DNA of 17,242 nucleotides from JAQBDA01 sp041301185 (lineage in GTDB: Bacteria; Chloroflexota; Anaerolineae; Anaerolineales; UBA4823). The notes beneath the pieces are model-generated. The model saw nothing but the letters and a program-made list of their open reading frames with translations, made no database searches and had not been told where the DNA came from. The stretch lies in NCBI GenBank assembly GCA_041301185.1, contig JBFYSV010000329.1:1-17242 (forward strand), read 5' to 3'. This document shows positions 7,178 to 15,139 of this stretch, piece by piece. The position numbers and the translations under genes were made by a program. Position 1 is the first letter of the stretch. Each line of letters begins with the position of its first letter.

Positions 7178-7786
7178 ATGGATGGAATGGGAATCATCAA
7201 AGGGATGGGGGTAACCCTCAAGCGATTTGTTGAGACATATCTGGATGACATCCGCTGGCTCGGAAAGCGTTACTATACATCGGAAGGCATAGCCCACCGC
7301 ATGAGCACCGAGACACGGGGTATCTTTACCATCCAATATCCAGAAGAGAAACTGCCGGTTCCGGAGGAATTTCGCTTCGTTCCTTTCCTTATTTACGAGA
7401 CCGACGAGAATGGGCAAAACAAAGATCGCTGCACTTCCTGTGGAATTTGTGCTAAAGTTTGCCCACCTCAATGTATCTGGATTGTGCGGACGAACGATCC
7501 GAGTACTGGCAGACCGATCCCGGAACCGGCGGAATTTTATATTGATGTGGATATTTGCATGAACTGCGGTTTCTGTGCTGAGTATTGCCCGTTCGATGCG
7601 ATCAAGATGGATCACGATTACGAGCTGTCGGTTTATAACCGCCACAAGAGTAATATCTTTGATAAAGAGAAACTCTCCAAGCCGGTCTCTTACTATGCTT
7701 CCATTCGCCCCGCAAACTATGCCCGCGAGGAAGCTGCCCGGCTAGAAGCCGAGGCTGCAAAAGCAGCTCGGAAAGCTGCAAAGTAA
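7178..7786 (+). CDS. nuoI: Complex I subunit I, 2x[4Fe-4S] ferredoxin-type
   Basis: The product of 202 residues contains two ferredoxin motifs: Cys85-X2-Cys88-X2-Cys91-X3-Cys95-Pro and Cys127-X2-Cys130-X2-Cys133-X3-Cys137-Pro, the N6a/N6b clusters that pass electrons towards NuoB. The N-terminal helix GIIKGMGVTLKRF is typical of NuoI. A charged Ala/Glu/Lys tail (about 180-202) extends the C terminus. The ATG at 7178 has AAGGGAG seven bases upstream; the in-frame ATG at 7172 is only one base from that site and is less likely. It follows nuoCD by 62 bp and precedes mrp by 9 bp. No nuoA, E-H or J-N lie in view; subunits for the membrane arm must be coded elsewhere. Confidence 0.95.
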   Translation: MDGMGIIKGMGVTLKRFVETYLDDIRWLGKRYYTSEGIAHRMSTETRGIFTIQYPEEKLPVPEEFRFVPFLIYETDENGQNKDRCTSCGICAKVCPPQCIWIVRTNDPSTGRPIPEPAEFYIDVDICMNCGFCAEYCPFDAIKMDHDYELSVYNRHKSNIFDKEKLSKPVSYYASIRPANYAREEAARLEAEAAKAARKAAK

Positions 7787-7795
7787 AGGTAGAAA

Positions 7796-8878
7796 ATGGC
7801 AAATCAAACTGTTTCTGAGAAAGACATTCTGGGTGCCCTGGGAATGGTGCAGGAACCAGAACTGCATAAAGATCTGGTCACATTAAATATGATTCGGGAC
7901 ATTAATATTGAGGGCTCGAACGTCAGCTTTACGGTTGTACTGACCACACCTGCCTGCCCGTTAAAGTCCCAAATTGAACGCCAGGCCCGGGAAGCTGTCT
8001 TGGCGGTTGAGGGTGTGAAAGCCGTCCATATCAAAATGGACGCCAATGTACCGGCAGACGGTCGCTCGCGCGGTTTATTGGAATTGCCCATTCGCAATGC
8101 CATAGCTGTCGCCTCGGGCAAAGGCGGGGTAGGGAAAACTACGGTTGCTGTGAATATTGCCGTCGTGCTTGCACAGAGTGGTGCCCGGGTTGGGTTGCTC
8201 GATGCGGATATCTACGGCCCTAATGTGCCAACCATGATGGGAGTGGATCGCTTACCCCCAGTTCAGAATGAGAAACTGATTCCTGCTCTGGCGTATGGAG
8301 TTAAGGTGATGTCGATCGGTTTCATGGTAAAACCCGATCAACCCCTCATCTGGCGCGGACCGATGCTCCACTCTGCTATCCGCCAGTTCCTGACCGATGT
8401 AGATTGGGGCGAGCTGGATTATCTGATCGTCGATTTACCCCCGGGAACAGGCGATGCGGGCTTGAGCCTGGCGCAATCACTACCACTGAGCGGTGGTGTG
8501 ATCGTGACTTTACCACAGCAGGTATCTCTGGATGATGCCCGGCGCGGCCTTGAGATGTTCCGCCAATTGGACGTTCCGATATTTGGAGTGGTTGAAAATA
8601 TGAGCTACCTGGAGCTTCCTGATGGAACGCGGATGGACGTGTTTGGTGCGGGAGGTGGAGAGCGCCTGGCGAAAGAAGCTGGAGTGGCATTCATCGGTTC
8701 GATCCCGCTCGATCCTTCTGTGCGCACCGGAGGTGATGAGGGCAAACCGGTCACAATTAGCCATCCCGACTCGGCAGTAGCACAAGCTTTACGCCATGTT
8801 GCGGAAGATCTGGCAGCAAAAATCAGCGTTGCTGCTGTACAGCAAAACAACTTTATTCCCATCAATTTCATTGGTTGA
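7796..8878 (+). CDS. mrp: Mrp/ApbC (NBP35-like) Fe-S carrier P-loop ATPase
   Basis: The product of 360 residues has an N-terminal MIP18/DUF59 domain (about 6-85, with TTPACPL and Cys54) and a MinD-like ATPase: deviant Walker A Gly-Lys-Gly-Gly-Val-Gly-Lys-Thr-Thr (108-116), LDADIYGPNVP (135-145), Walker B region DYLIVDLPPGTGD (208-220), and ENMSY (268-272). Members load and transfer [4Fe-4S] clusters; the mitochondrial relative Ind1/NUBPL serves complex I. The CPxCG motif that many members carry after ENMSY is replaced by LELPDGTRMDVFG, as in a subset of bacterial Mrp proteins, so cluster binding by the usual Cys pair is not possible. A 9-bp gap after nuoI indicates translation with the nuo genes and fits a role in building them. 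Confidence 0.93.
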   Translation: MANQTVSEKDILGALGMVQEPELHKDLVTLNMIRDINIEGSNVSFTVVLTTPACPLKSQIERQAREAVLAVEGVKAVHIKMDANVPADGRSRGLLELPIRNAIAVASGKGGVGKTTVAVNIAVVLAQSGARVGLLDADIYGPNVPTMMGVDRLPPVQNEKLIPALAYGVKVMSIGFMVKPDQPLIWRGPMLHSAIRQFLTDVDWGELDYLIVDLPPGTGDAGLSLAQSLPLSGGVIVTLPQQVSLDDARRGLEMFRQLDVPIFGVVENMSYLELPDGTRMDVFGAGGGERLAKEAGVAFIGSIPLDPSVRTGGDEGKPVTISHPDSAVAQALRHVAEDLAAKISVAAVQQNNFIPINFIG

Positions 8879-8911
8879 TATCTCCTGATCCGAAGCTTAA
8901 CTCGGTTGCAA

Positions 8912-8946
8912 TCATCGGTCGTAGGGCGAGCCTCTACGACCGATGA
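8912..8946. terminator. Strong perfect hairpin after mrp (terminator or dispersed palindrome)
   Basis: CATCGGTCGTAG (8913-8924) and CTACGACCGATG (8934-8945) are perfect complements, extended by a T-A pair outside and a G-T plus G-C pair inside, leaving a 5-nt loop CGAGC. It lies 34 bp past the mrp stop. No U-tract follows, so it may stabilise the 3' end or be one copy of a GTAGGGCGAG-type palindromic repeat rather than a classical terminator. Confidence 0.6.
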
Positions 8947-9036
8947 AGTTAATTCTAGCAACGCTTCTGATTGGGCAGGTGGTAAAATAAGGCACATATT
9001 ATCATCTTTACAAACTCGGCTACTCGTTTGGAGACT

Positions 9037-9996
9037 ATGGACCCCTTTATTATTGGTATACGCTTTCAAAAAGTAGGGAAAATCTATCACTTTGAGGCCG
9101 GTGAGAGCCGTGATTTTCAAGTAGGTGATTTCGCGGTTGTGGACACCTCACGCGGACGGCAACTGGGCGAAGTTGTTCAAATCGTACCAGAGCCGTCTCC
9201 GCCCCCGGAAGGCACCTGGAAACCCATCTTGCGCAGGGCAACCCCACGCGACCTGGTGTTGCGACAGTTGATGCAGCGCAAGGAGTTGGAAGCCACGATC
9301 AATTGCCGGGCAAAAATGGCAGAGATAGGCATTCCTGGTGTAAAAATTATTACAGCTGAATATACGTTTGACGGTTCGCGCCTATCCTTCCTGTACTCAA
9401 CCGAAGCGGAAAGAAAAGTCGATCTCAAAAAATTACGCAATGCTATGCAGCGCGCCTATCCCCGCACCCAGGTTGAGATGCGCCAAATCGGTCCTCGAGA
9501 TGTGGCGAAAATCCTGGGAGGCATGGGTGCCTGTGGAATGGAAAATCGCTGTTGCTCGATGTTCTTGACCGAATTCAGCCCGATATCGATAAAGATGGCC
9601 AAAGAGCAAGGCATCTCCCTGACTCCCTCAGAGATAACTGGGATGTGTGGTCGTCTGCGTTGCTGCCTGGTCTATGAATACGAGCAGTACGTCAATGCTC
9701 GCAAACAGCTCCCCAAGCGTGGCAAGCATGTTGTTACCCCGCTTGGAGAGGGGAAAGTTATCGATGTGTTTCCCCTGAAACAGTACGTGCTGGTTGAGAT
9801 CGAGGGGAAAGGGAATCACGAGTTCAGCCACGAGCTAGTCCAACCCTGGGACGAGTTGGAAGCCTTGCGCCAGAAAGCCCAATCTCCGTGTGATCGTCAC
9901 GAAGGGGGAGAATGTGATTGCGGTAAAGCAAATAACGAGAAAGAAGAACAACAGCCACCAGCACAGCCGTCTCCAAAGAAGAAAAAACGAAGATAA
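9037..9996 (+). CDS. ricT: PSP1-domain protein, RicT/YaaT-like
   Basis: The product of 319 residues belongs to the PSP1/YaaT family. It shows the N-terminal IIGIRFQKVGKIYHF strand pair, GDFAVVDTSRGRQLGEV, the DRREPS-equivalent central region, and the cysteine clusters GACGMENRCCSMFL (Cys166, 172, 173) and GMCGRLRCCLVYEYEQY (Cys204, 209, 210). In Bacillus the RicT homologue joins RicA and RicF in an Fe-S-containing complex that affects RNase Y and phosphorelay. A SH3-like domain (about 225-265) and a Cys/His-containing, Pro- and Lys-rich tail end the protein. GGAG lies 3 bases before the ATG, a tight spacing; the TTG at 9028 is less likely. No ricA or ricF homologue is in view. The 158-bp gap and hairpin suggest its own promoter. 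Confidence 0.88.
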   Translation: MDPFIIGIRFQKVGKIYHFEAGESRDFQVGDFAVVDTSRGRQLGEVVQIVPEPSPPPEGTWKPILRRATPRDLVLRQLMQRKELEATINCRAKMAEIGIPGVKIITAEYTFDGSRLSFLYSTEAERKVDLKKLRNAMQRAYPRTQVEMRQIGPRDVAKILGGMGACGMENRCCSMFLTEFSPISIKMAKEQGISLTPSEITGMCGRLRCCLVYEYEQYVNARKQLPKRGKHVVTPLGEGKVIDVFPLKQYVLVEIEGKGNHEFSHELVQPWDELEALRQKAQSPCDRHEGGECDCGKANNEKEEQQPPAQPSPKKKKRR

Positions 9997-10016
9997 AAAA
10001 CATAGGAAGAAGCCCT

Positions 10017-11189
10017 ATGCTTGATTTTGTCAGCGAAGCTCAAGCTTTGTCAGAGTACACTCGCTTTTTACGCCGCGACTTTCACCAGCATCCAGAGCTG
10101 GGCTTCCAGGAAGTGCGGACGGCGGGGATCGTTGCCCGAGAACTGAGCCAGCTAGGTTTGGAAGTAACCACCGGCATCGCCAAAACCGGGGTCATCGCTC
10201 TCCTAGAAGGAGCCAGGTCTGGTCCGGTTGTGTTGGCGCGCTTCGATATGGACGCGTTGCCCATCATGGAGGAAACTGGGGCTGAGTATGCATCTCTAAA
10301 TCCAGGGGTGATGCATGCCTGTGGTCATGATGGGCATACTGCGATCGGGGTAACCGTTGCCAAACTATTGCATGCTCATGCCCAAGATCTCAGCGGGACG
10401 ATAAAGTTTGTTTTCCAGCCGGCCGAAGAGGGCTTGGGCGGTGCCGAAGGAATGATCACAGAGGGCGTGCTTCAGAATCCTGCCCCGGATTATGTGTTAG
10501 CTCTGCATCTCTGGAACGAGAAACCGGTAGGTTGGTTTGGGATTGCGCCCGGTCCGGTGATGGCTGCCAGTGAGGTTTTCCAGATTCGGATTATTGGGAA
10601 AGGTGGGCATGGTGCATTACCCCACCTGGCGGTTGACCCGCTGCTGGCAGCAGCCCATATCGTAACCGCGCTACAAAGTATTGCTGCCCGCAATATTCAT
10701 CCTTTACAATCAGCCGTTGTAAGCGTTACATCTATTCATGCCGGAGAGACGTTCAATGTGATCCCGCCGGCGGTGGCGATGAGTGGCACAATCCGCACGT
10801 TTGAGAAGGAAGCTAGGCAGATCGTATTAGATCGTTTCCGGCAGATCGTAGCAGGAGTGGCAGAGTCGCTCGGCTGCACTGCCGAAATCGAGATTACCAC
10901 GCTTACGCCGGCAGTCGTTAACGATCCTGGTTTGGCGGAGCTGGTTTCCAACGAAGCCAGCCGTTTATATCCGGGCTGTCAGGTGGATAGCCGCTTCCGG
11001 ACAATGGTTTCTGAAGATATGGCTTATATGATGCAGACAGCTCCCGGTTGCTTCTTCTTCGTTGGTTCTGCCAATCCCGCTCGCGGCCTGGATGCTCCGC
11101 ACCATCACCCGCGCTTTGATGTGGACGAAGATGCACTTACCCGGGGAGCCGGGTTGATGTCCGCTCTCATCGCAAGCTTGCTCAATTGA
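10017..11189 (+). CDS. M20D-family amidohydrolase (N-acyl amino acid/hippurate hydrolase type)
   Basis: The product of 390 residues has the full M20D motif set: FHQHPELGFQE (22-32), RFDMDALPIMEETG (75-88), HACGHDGHTA (100-109), FQPAEEG (133-139), LHLWNE (163-168), the dimerisation-domain signature GKGGHGALPHLAVDP (194-208), and APHHHPRFDVDEDAL near the end. The metal ligands Cys102, His104, Glu138, His164 and the His of the HHP motif are present, so it should be active. The family removes acyl groups from amino acids, hippurate, indole-acetyl conjugates or acetyl-diaminopimelate; the sequence does not fix the substrate. An AGGAAG site lies upstream of the ATG and ricT ends 20 bp before, so it may be read from the ricT transcript. 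It has no signal peptide and is probably cytoplasmic. Confidence 0.9.
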   Translation: MLDFVSEAQALSEYTRFLRRDFHQHPELGFQEVRTAGIVARELSQLGLEVTTGIAKTGVIALLEGARSGPVVLARFDMDALPIMEETGAEYASLNPGVMHACGHDGHTAIGVTVAKLLHAHAQDLSGTIKFVFQPAEEGLGGAEGMITEGVLQNPAPDYVLALHLWNEKPVGWFGIAPGPVMAASEVFQIRIIGKGGHGALPHLAVDPLLAAAHIVTALQSIAARNIHPLQSAVVSVTSIHAGETFNVIPPAVAMSGTIRTFEKEARQIVLDRFRQIVAGVAESLGCTAEIEITTLTPAVVNDPGLAELVSNEASRLYPGCQVDSRFRTMVSEDMAYMMQTAPGCFFFVGSANPARGLDAPHHHPRFDVDEDALTRGAGLMSALIASLLN

Positions 11190-11301
11190 TTTGATATGCT
11201 AATCGATTCTTTGCCGTTATTCCTAGCCTGCTTCTCGGCGGGTGAGGTCTGTTCGACACGAGTCTAGCGATCGGGGTGTATCTTAAAATTGACACAAATT
11301 C

Positions 11302-11330
11302 TTGACATGCAAGTCTCGAGATGATAAAAT
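11302..11330 (+). promoter_or_regulatory. Promoter of the GntR-korAB unit
   Basis: TTGACA (11302-11307), a 17-bp spacer and TAAAAT (11325-11330) match the sigma-70 consensus at 11 of 12 bases. A second TTGACA at 11289-11294, 13 bp upstream, makes a direct repeat. Transcription should start near 11337, giving a leader of about 73 nt. Confidence 0.65.
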
Positions 11331-11340
11331 CGTCTTTGTG

Positions 11341-11370
11341 GATTATATTATCAGATTAATCATAATAATC
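11341..11370. promoter_or_regulatory. AT-rich dyads just downstream of the GntR promoter
   Basis: GATTAT (11341-11346) and ATAATC (11365-11370) flank a perfect palindrome GATTAATC (11354-11361), itself bracketed by ATTAT and ATAAT. The position immediately after the transcription start suits an autorepression site for the GntR protein; the match to known FadR-type operators is not evident. Confidence 0.35.
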
Positions 11371-11409
11371 CGGTAAATAATAACAGCCACATGTCATTTC
11401 TTGACCACA

Positions 11410-12129
11410 ATGCCTCGCAACCAGCAAAAATACGAATTCATAGATTACCTGGCTACCTCGTATCGAGAACATGCTTCTGAACGCGTCCCAACATTAACTA
11501 ACCTGAGCCAGGAACTGGGAGTCAGTGTTGCTTGCTTGCGGGAGCAGCTTGAGGTGGCACGCGCTCTGGGTTTTGTGGATGCGCGTCCCCGGACCGGTAT
11601 TCGCAGGCTGCCATATTCTTTTACGCCGGCAGTGAAACAAAGCGTGTCTTTTGCCCTGGACCTGGAAAGATCCTATTTTGACACATTTTCAGATTTGCGC
11701 AATCATTTAGAAACAGCGTATTGGCATGAAGCCGTTGAGGCGCTGACTGAGCAAGACAAAAATGGCTTGCAAGATCTTCTAGCCCAGGCCTGGGCAAAAT
11801 TACACAGCCCGCAAATCCATATCCCGCATGCTGAGCATCGCCAGCTCCACCTTGGGATTTATTCTCGTCTGGATAACCCATTTGTGATGGGTATCCTGGA
11901 AGCTTATTGGGACGCATATGAATCTGTTGGTTTGAATATGTACGCCGGCTATGATTACCTGCAACAAGTCTGGCAGTATCACCAGAAAATGGTCGATGAT
12001 ATTTGCTCTGGTGATTACGAGGCAGGGTATAAGGCTTTGATTGAACATAAAGACTTACTTTACTTCCGTCCAGTAGCAGGCATTATGAGATTGGATCGTA
12101 CTGAAACCAACCGGAGTGAAACAGAATAA
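11410..12129 (+). CDS. GntR-family regulator with FCD domain
   Basis: The product of 239 residues has an N-terminal winged helix (about 8-65: PTLTNLSQELGVSVACLREQLEVARALGFVDARPRTGIRRL) and a helical C-terminal domain (about 75-225) resembling FCD ligand domains, with the His-bearing EHRQLHLGIYSRLDNPF and a final helix pair YHQKMVDDICSGDYEAGYKALIEH. FCD domains bind carboxylic acids, often with a metal held by Asp/His. It lies 50 bp upstream of korA on the same strand, so it probably controls the 2-oxoacid oxidoreductase in response to an organic acid. The ATG at 11410 is used; a TTG at 11401 is in frame and neither has a good ribosome site, so the start is uncertain by three codons. Confidence 0.8.
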   Translation: MPRNQQKYEFIDYLATSYREHASERVPTLTNLSQELGVSVACLREQLEVARALGFVDARPRTGIRRLPYSFTPAVKQSVSFALDLERSYFDTFSDLRNHLETAYWHEAVEALTEQDKNGLQDLLAQAWAKLHSPQIHIPHAEHRQLHLGIYSRLDNPFVMGILEAYWDAYESVGLNMYAGYDYLQQVWQYHQKMVDDICSGDYEAGYKALIEHKDLLYFRPVAGIMRLDRTETNRSETE

Positions 12130-12179
12130 TCCGTTAATTCGATCAACCCGTATCCAGGGAATAAACATAAGGAGACGCA

Positions 12180-14015
12180 ATGTCCGCTTTGCAAACCTTC
12201 GTGGAAGAAGGGTCCGCTACGAAGATGAAACATAAAGTGAATGATTTTTCAATCACCGTTGCTACGGTCAATGGGTCAGGAAGCCAGACTGCTAACCTGA
12301 CCCTTTTGCGCGCGTTGTTTAAGATGGGTATCCCGGTATCAGGAAAGAACTTGTTTCCTTCTAATATCCAGGGTTTGCCCACCTGGTACACCATCCGGGT
12401 CAGCAAAGACGGCTATTTGGCAAGAAAAGAGGAACACGAGATCGTGGTAGCAATGAACCCGACAACATTCGTAGACGACCTGGCAGACGTATTACCCGGT
12501 GGGGCGTTTTTCTATGCGGATGACATCAATTATCCGATCAACCGTCAGGATGTCGCAGCGTATCCGATGCCGGTTAAGCAGCTTGCCAAGGAGTCTGGGG
12601 CTCCCTCCGACTTGCGCAGCTATGTGGCAAACATGGTTTTTGTTGGGGTCCTCTCGCAGATGTTGGGAATAGATTTGGATATGGTGTATGCGGCATTAAA
12701 TTTTCATTTCAAGGGTAGAACGAAACCCATCGATCTGAACTTCGGTGTTGTCAAAGCAGCTGCAGATTGGGCGGCAAAGAATCTGGAGAAAAGCGATCCA
12801 TACCTTGTCGAGCCTATGGATGCGACCCATGACCTGATCATGGCGGATGGAAATACCGCTGCTGCGCTGGGTACGATCTATGGGGGAGTGCAGCTGGTGG
12901 CGTGGTATCCCATCACACCTGCATCCAGCCTACCGGAAGCGCTACAATCCTTCTTGCCGATGTTACGTAAAGACCCAGAAGAAGAAGGGAAGAATACTTT
13001 TGTGATAATCCAGGCGGAGGATGAGTTGGCAGCGATCGGTATGACTGTTGGCGCCGGCTGGTCAGGATTGCGGGCTATGACCGCCACTTCAGGTCCGGGG
13101 CTCAGCTTGATGACTGAGTATGCAGGCCTGGCTTATTTTACTGAAGTACCCCTGGTGGTGTGGGATGTCCAGCGAGTTGGACCCAGTACCGGCTTACCAA
13201 CACGCACCGCCCAGGGTGATTTGACCTTCACTTACTTCATGGGCCATGGCGATACACAACAGGTAATCTTGCTGCCCGGCTCAGTCAACGAGTGTTTTGA
13301 ATTTGGCTGGAAAGCGTTCGATATTGCCGAACGATTACAGACGCCCGTATTTATCCTTTCAGATCTGGATCTGGGGATGAACAACTGGATGACCAAGCCA
13401 TTTGTTTACCCGGATGTCCCCATGGATCGCGGAAAAATTCTGTGGGAAGATGACCTGGAAAAAATGGACGGCAAATGGGCGCGTTACCAAGATGTCGATG
13501 GAGATGGCATCCCCTACCGTACCGTCCCGGGCAACCGCCATCCGAATGCGGCATACTTTGCGCGGGGGACGGGACACACTATTGAGGCACGCTACTCCGA
13601 GGAACCGGATGTTTGGCACGATAATCTTGATCGGTTGAAGCGGAAATATCAAACCGCTCGCAGCTACGTGCCCAAACCATTTGTTGAGACTATGCCTGGA
13701 GCAAATGTTGGGATTATCGCATTTGGCTCAACAGAACCGGCGATCGAGGAAGCACGGCACTCGCTCCAGGCAAGTGGTATGCCAACCGATTTCTTGCGCT
13801 TACGAGCGATCCCGTTCGTACCTGAGGTAGAACAATTTATCAACGAGCATGAGCGGGTTTATGTGGTTGAGATGAACCGGGATGGTCAGCTTCACCAATT
13901 GCTGACCATCGAATTCCCTGACCTGGCAACACGCCTGGTATCGATTGCGTTCACAGATGGTATGCCTCTCACTGCGCGCAAAGTGCGAGAGATGATCGTC
14001 GAGGAAATGGAGTAG
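12180..14015 (+). CDS. korA: 2-oxoacid:ferredoxin oxidoreductase, fused gamma-alpha subunit
   Basis: The product of 611 residues is a gamma-alpha fusion. Residues about 24-195 are the gamma domain (VATVNGSGSQTANLTLLRA, 27-45, then PTWYTIRVS and a Rossmann-like core). Residues about 215-611 are the alpha part, opening with GNTAAALGTIYGGVQ and the thiamine-site motif Tyr-Pro-Ile-Thr-Pro (243-247), followed by EDELAAIGMTVGAGWSGLRAMTATSGPGLSLM and the C-terminal domain that contacts CoA (after about 500). With KorB it oxidises a 2-oxoacid to acyl-CoA, CO2 and reduced ferredoxin; 2-oxoglutarate is the usual annotation, but the substrate is not proven. AAGGAGA lies 7 bases before the ATG. The stop TAG is followed after 4 bases by korB. 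Confidence 0.92.
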   Translation: MSALQTFVEEGSATKMKHKVNDFSITVATVNGSGSQTANLTLLRALFKMGIPVSGKNLFPSNIQGLPTWYTIRVSKDGYLARKEEHEIVVAMNPTTFVDDLADVLPGGAFFYADDINYPINRQDVAAYPMPVKQLAKESGAPSDLRSYVANMVFVGVLSQMLGIDLDMVYAALNFHFKGRTKPIDLNFGVVKAAADWAAKNLEKSDPYLVEPMDATHDLIMADGNTAAALGTIYGGVQLVAWYPITPASSLPEALQSFLPMLRKDPEEEGKNTFVIIQAEDELAAIGMTVGAGWSGLRAMTATSGPGLSLMTEYAGLAYFTEVPLVVWDVQRVGPSTGLPTRTAQGDLTFTYFMGHGDTQQVILLPGSVNECFEFGWKAFDIAERLQTPVFILSDLDLGMNNWMTKPFVYPDVPMDRGKILWEDDLEKMDGKWARYQDVDGDGIPYRTVPGNRHPNAAYFARGTGHTIEARYSEEPDVWHDNLDRLKRKYQTARSYVPKPFVETMPGANVGIIAFGSTEPAIEEARHSLQASGMPTDFLRLRAIPFVPEVEQFINEHERVYVVEMNRDGQLHQLLTIEFPDLATRLVSIAFTDGMPLTARKVREMIVEEME

Positions 14016-14019
14016 ATTG

Positions 14020-15069
14020 ATGAGTGAGCAAACAACATCTATCGGATCAAGAGTACAGGTGAACCTGGTTGGCCTGTCGAAATCCGACTACCGTGGAAAC
14101 ACCAGCACCCTGTGCCAGGGTTGTGGACACAACTCGATTGCCAGCCAAATCATCACGGCCTGCTACGAATTGGATATTGTCCCTGAAGATATCGTAAAAT
14201 TCAGCGGGATTGGCTGTTCCAGTAAAAGCCCATTTTACTTTCTGAACCGGTCTTTCGGTTTTAACGGACTGCATGGGCGCATGCCTTCCTTGGCAACCGG
14301 CGCTTTGTTTGGCGATCACACAATGCGCGGCTTCGGTGTCAGTGGCGACGGTGATACCGCCAGTATTGGCATGGGGCAATTCAAGCATGTTCTCCGCCGC
14401 AATATGCGCCTGGTCTATATAGTTGAAAATAATGGCGTTTATGGGCTGACGAAGGGCCAATTTTCTGCCACGGCAGAAGTAGGGTTGACATTAAAAAGCC
14501 AGGGGACGAATCCCTACATGCCCGTGGATATTGCCTGGGAGGCGCTGGTGGGGCATGCCACATTTGTTGCGCGGTCGTTCGCCGGCGACCCGAAACAGGT
14601 CAAAGAGCTGATCAAAGCCGCTCTCAGCCATGATGGCATCGCAGTCCTGGATATCATCAGCCCTTGCGTTACTTTTAATAACCAGGATACTGCCATGCAC
14701 TCCTACCAGTGGGGTAAGAACCACGAGGTTGCGCTGCACGAGCTGTCTTATGTGCCGCCTGCCGAAGAGATTATGGTGGACTATGAGCAAGGTGAAGATA
14801 TTGAGGTTACCATGCACGATGGCTCTGTGGTTGTTTTGAAGAAGTTGGAACGGGACTATGATCCAACGGACCGCACGGCTGCGATGCGGATCCTGGAGGA
14901 GGCAAATGCCTGTCAGTGCTTAATCACTGGCTTGATCTACATCGATACCTCACAGCCGTCATTGACCGAGATCAATCACCTGACATCTACCCCATTGAAC
15001 CGTCTACCGACAAATCGAATTCGCCCTGCCAGGGAGACAATCCAACAGATCAATGATATGATGTTCTAA
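14020..15069 (+). CDS. korB: 2-oxoacid:ferredoxin oxidoreductase beta subunit
   Basis: The product of 349 residues binds thiamine diphosphate and one [4Fe-4S] cluster. Cys32 and Cys35 (LCQGCGH), Cys66 (GIGCSSK) and Cys216 (ISPCVTFNN) have nearly the spacing of the four ligands in archaeal OFOR beta subunits. Gly109-Asp-Gly-Asp112 with Glu-Asn-Asn-Gly-Val-Tyr-Gly-Leu-Thr-Lys-Gly-Gln (136-147) is the thiamine-diphosphate/Mg site. The C-terminal part (after about 240) is longer than in minimal beta subunits. The ATG at 14020 is chosen because GGAG at the end of korA lies 7 bases upstream. No delta or ferredoxin subunit is linked, so electrons should leave directly to a soluble ferredoxin. Confidence 0.94.
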   Translation: MSEQTTSIGSRVQVNLVGLSKSDYRGNTSTLCQGCGHNSIASQIITACYELDIVPEDIVKFSGIGCSSKSPFYFLNRSFGFNGLHGRMPSLATGALFGDHTMRGFGVSGDGDTASIGMGQFKHVLRRNMRLVYIVENNGVYGLTKGQFSATAEVGLTLKSQGTNPYMPVDIAWEALVGHATFVARSFAGDPKQVKELIKAALSHDGIAVLDIISPCVTFNNQDTAMHSYQWGKNHEVALHELSYVPPAEEIMVDYEQGEDIEVTMHDGSVVVLKKLERDYDPTDRTAAMRILEEANACQCLITGLIYIDTSQPSLTEINHLTSTPLNRLPTNRIRPARETIQQINDMMF

Positions 15070-15090
15070 ATCCACAATCGATGAATGTTG

Positions 15091-15127
15091 AAAAACGTGC
15101 TGGGTGCCAATGACCGGCACGTTTTTT
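15091..15127. terminator. Bidirectional rho-independent terminator between korB and the MBL gene
   Basis: AAAAACGTGC (15091-15100) and GCACGTTTTT (15117-15126) are perfect complements, extended inside by U-G and two G-C pairs to a 13-bp stem with a 10-nt loop. An A-tract on the left and a T-tract on the right give a U-run on both strands. It lies 21 bp after korB and 12 bp after the stop of the convergent MBL gene. Confidence 0.9.
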
Positions 15128-15139
15128 GTTTTCTGTTTA

